Source: Prorocentrum cordatum | Taxonomy: Eukaryota > Sar > Dinophyceae > Prorocentrales > Prorocentraceae | Direction: 5' to 3' | NCBI GenBank assembly: GCA_963575745.1 | Contig: CAUYUJ010014606.1 | Coordinates: 326,093 to 390,092, forward strand | Length of the DNA: 64,000 bases | Shown: positions 63,742 through 64,000 of the stretch, in pieces | How the letters are laid out: each line of letters begins with the position of its first letter | Numbering within the stretch: position 1 is the stretch's first letter | Notes under the pieces: model-generated | Database searches by the model: none | What the model was told of the DNA's origin: nothing | The model's input: only the letters and a program-made list of their open reading frames with translations | Translations under genes and position numbers: made by a program

Positions 63742-64000
63742 GTTACGCAACGGTTTTAGTCTCGGCCGCCGAAAACGCAACAAATGGCGAACCCGTTACG
63801 CACCCGTTTTATTCTCGGCCGCCGGCGGCGCAACTTATGGCAGAATCGATACGCGACGATTGTATTCTCGGCCACCGACGGCGCAACCTATGGCGCAACC
63901 GGTAAGAGACGGTTTTATTCTCGGCCGCCGAGGGCGCAACCTATGGCACAACCAATAGGGGACGGTTTTATTTTCGGCCGCCGAGGGCGCTATCTATGGC
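63742..64000 (+). repeat. 53-bp tandem array running off the window
   Basis: CTCGGCCGCCG recurs at 63761, 63814, 63867, 63920 and 63973, exactly 53 bp each time, with CGCAACCTATGGCGCAACC and a variable ACGGTTTTATT. Confidence 0.95.

Overview
The window is nuclear DNA from a eukaryote, almost certainly a dinoflagellate. The main evidence is the 22-nt dinoflagellate trans-spliced leader (SL). It sits in the DNA at 20648-20668 (+, 21/21 bases after the variable first base), as a head-to-tail double copy at 16329-16364 (-), and as a 19/21 copy at 23568-23588 (-). SL copies in genomic DNA are the known mark of mRNAs copied back into dinoflagellate chromosomes. The high GC, very low gene density, Pif1/Helitron open frames with a Cys-rich tail, and GA-AG and GC-AG introns agree. 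The GC and the GPLGASWG-type open frames would fit a Prorocentrum-like genome, but I cannot name the species.

Layout. 1-7 kb: two tandem Helitron-type elements on the minus strand. One is a 617-codon Rep-like frame, still open, that runs off the left edge. The other is a frameshifted Rep-Pif1 helicase-Cys-rich relic. 7-14 kb: repeats (helically phased blocks, a 77-bp array, a 230-300-bp array, a Helitron-like hairpin end). 14-16.4 kb: the best intact gene, an intronless 679-aa PDZ-like/coiled-coil/mono-ADP-ribosyltransferase retrogene with a double SL at its 5' end. 16.4-21.3 kb: ACAT microsatellite, phased blocks in both orientations, an SL-tagged fragment and a 73-bp array. 21.5-23.6 kb: a decayed SL-tagged retropseudogene. 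24-29 kb: a 100-bp array and small mobile elements. 28.7-29.3 kb: an Arg/Asp-rich gene fragment. 30-44 kb: arrays, relic open frames, four small insertions (three with target-site duplications) and an 11-bp-phased palindrome cluster. 44.5-47.5 kb: a minus-strand multi-exon gene of unknown function with an introner-like element inside one intron and a relative in the next. 47.5-64 kb: microsatellites, foldback elements, phased blocks, a near-identical 1.9-kb tandem duplication, and 20-, 16- and 53-bp arrays.

Three themes connect the window. First, retroposition: SL relicts mark three loci. Second, small non-autonomous transposons with readable TIRs and TSDs, one of which has become an intron. 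Third, repeats spaced by one DNA helical turn: a dispersed family built on TCTTGG words every 10 or 11 bp, carrying two non-array islands in fixed order, and an unrelated cluster of ACATGT palindromes exactly 11 bp apart. The helical-phase repeat family and the introner-like element are the strongest candidates for something undescribed. I found no tRNA, rRNA, CRISPR or SL RNA gene. All coordinates and alignments were made by eye.
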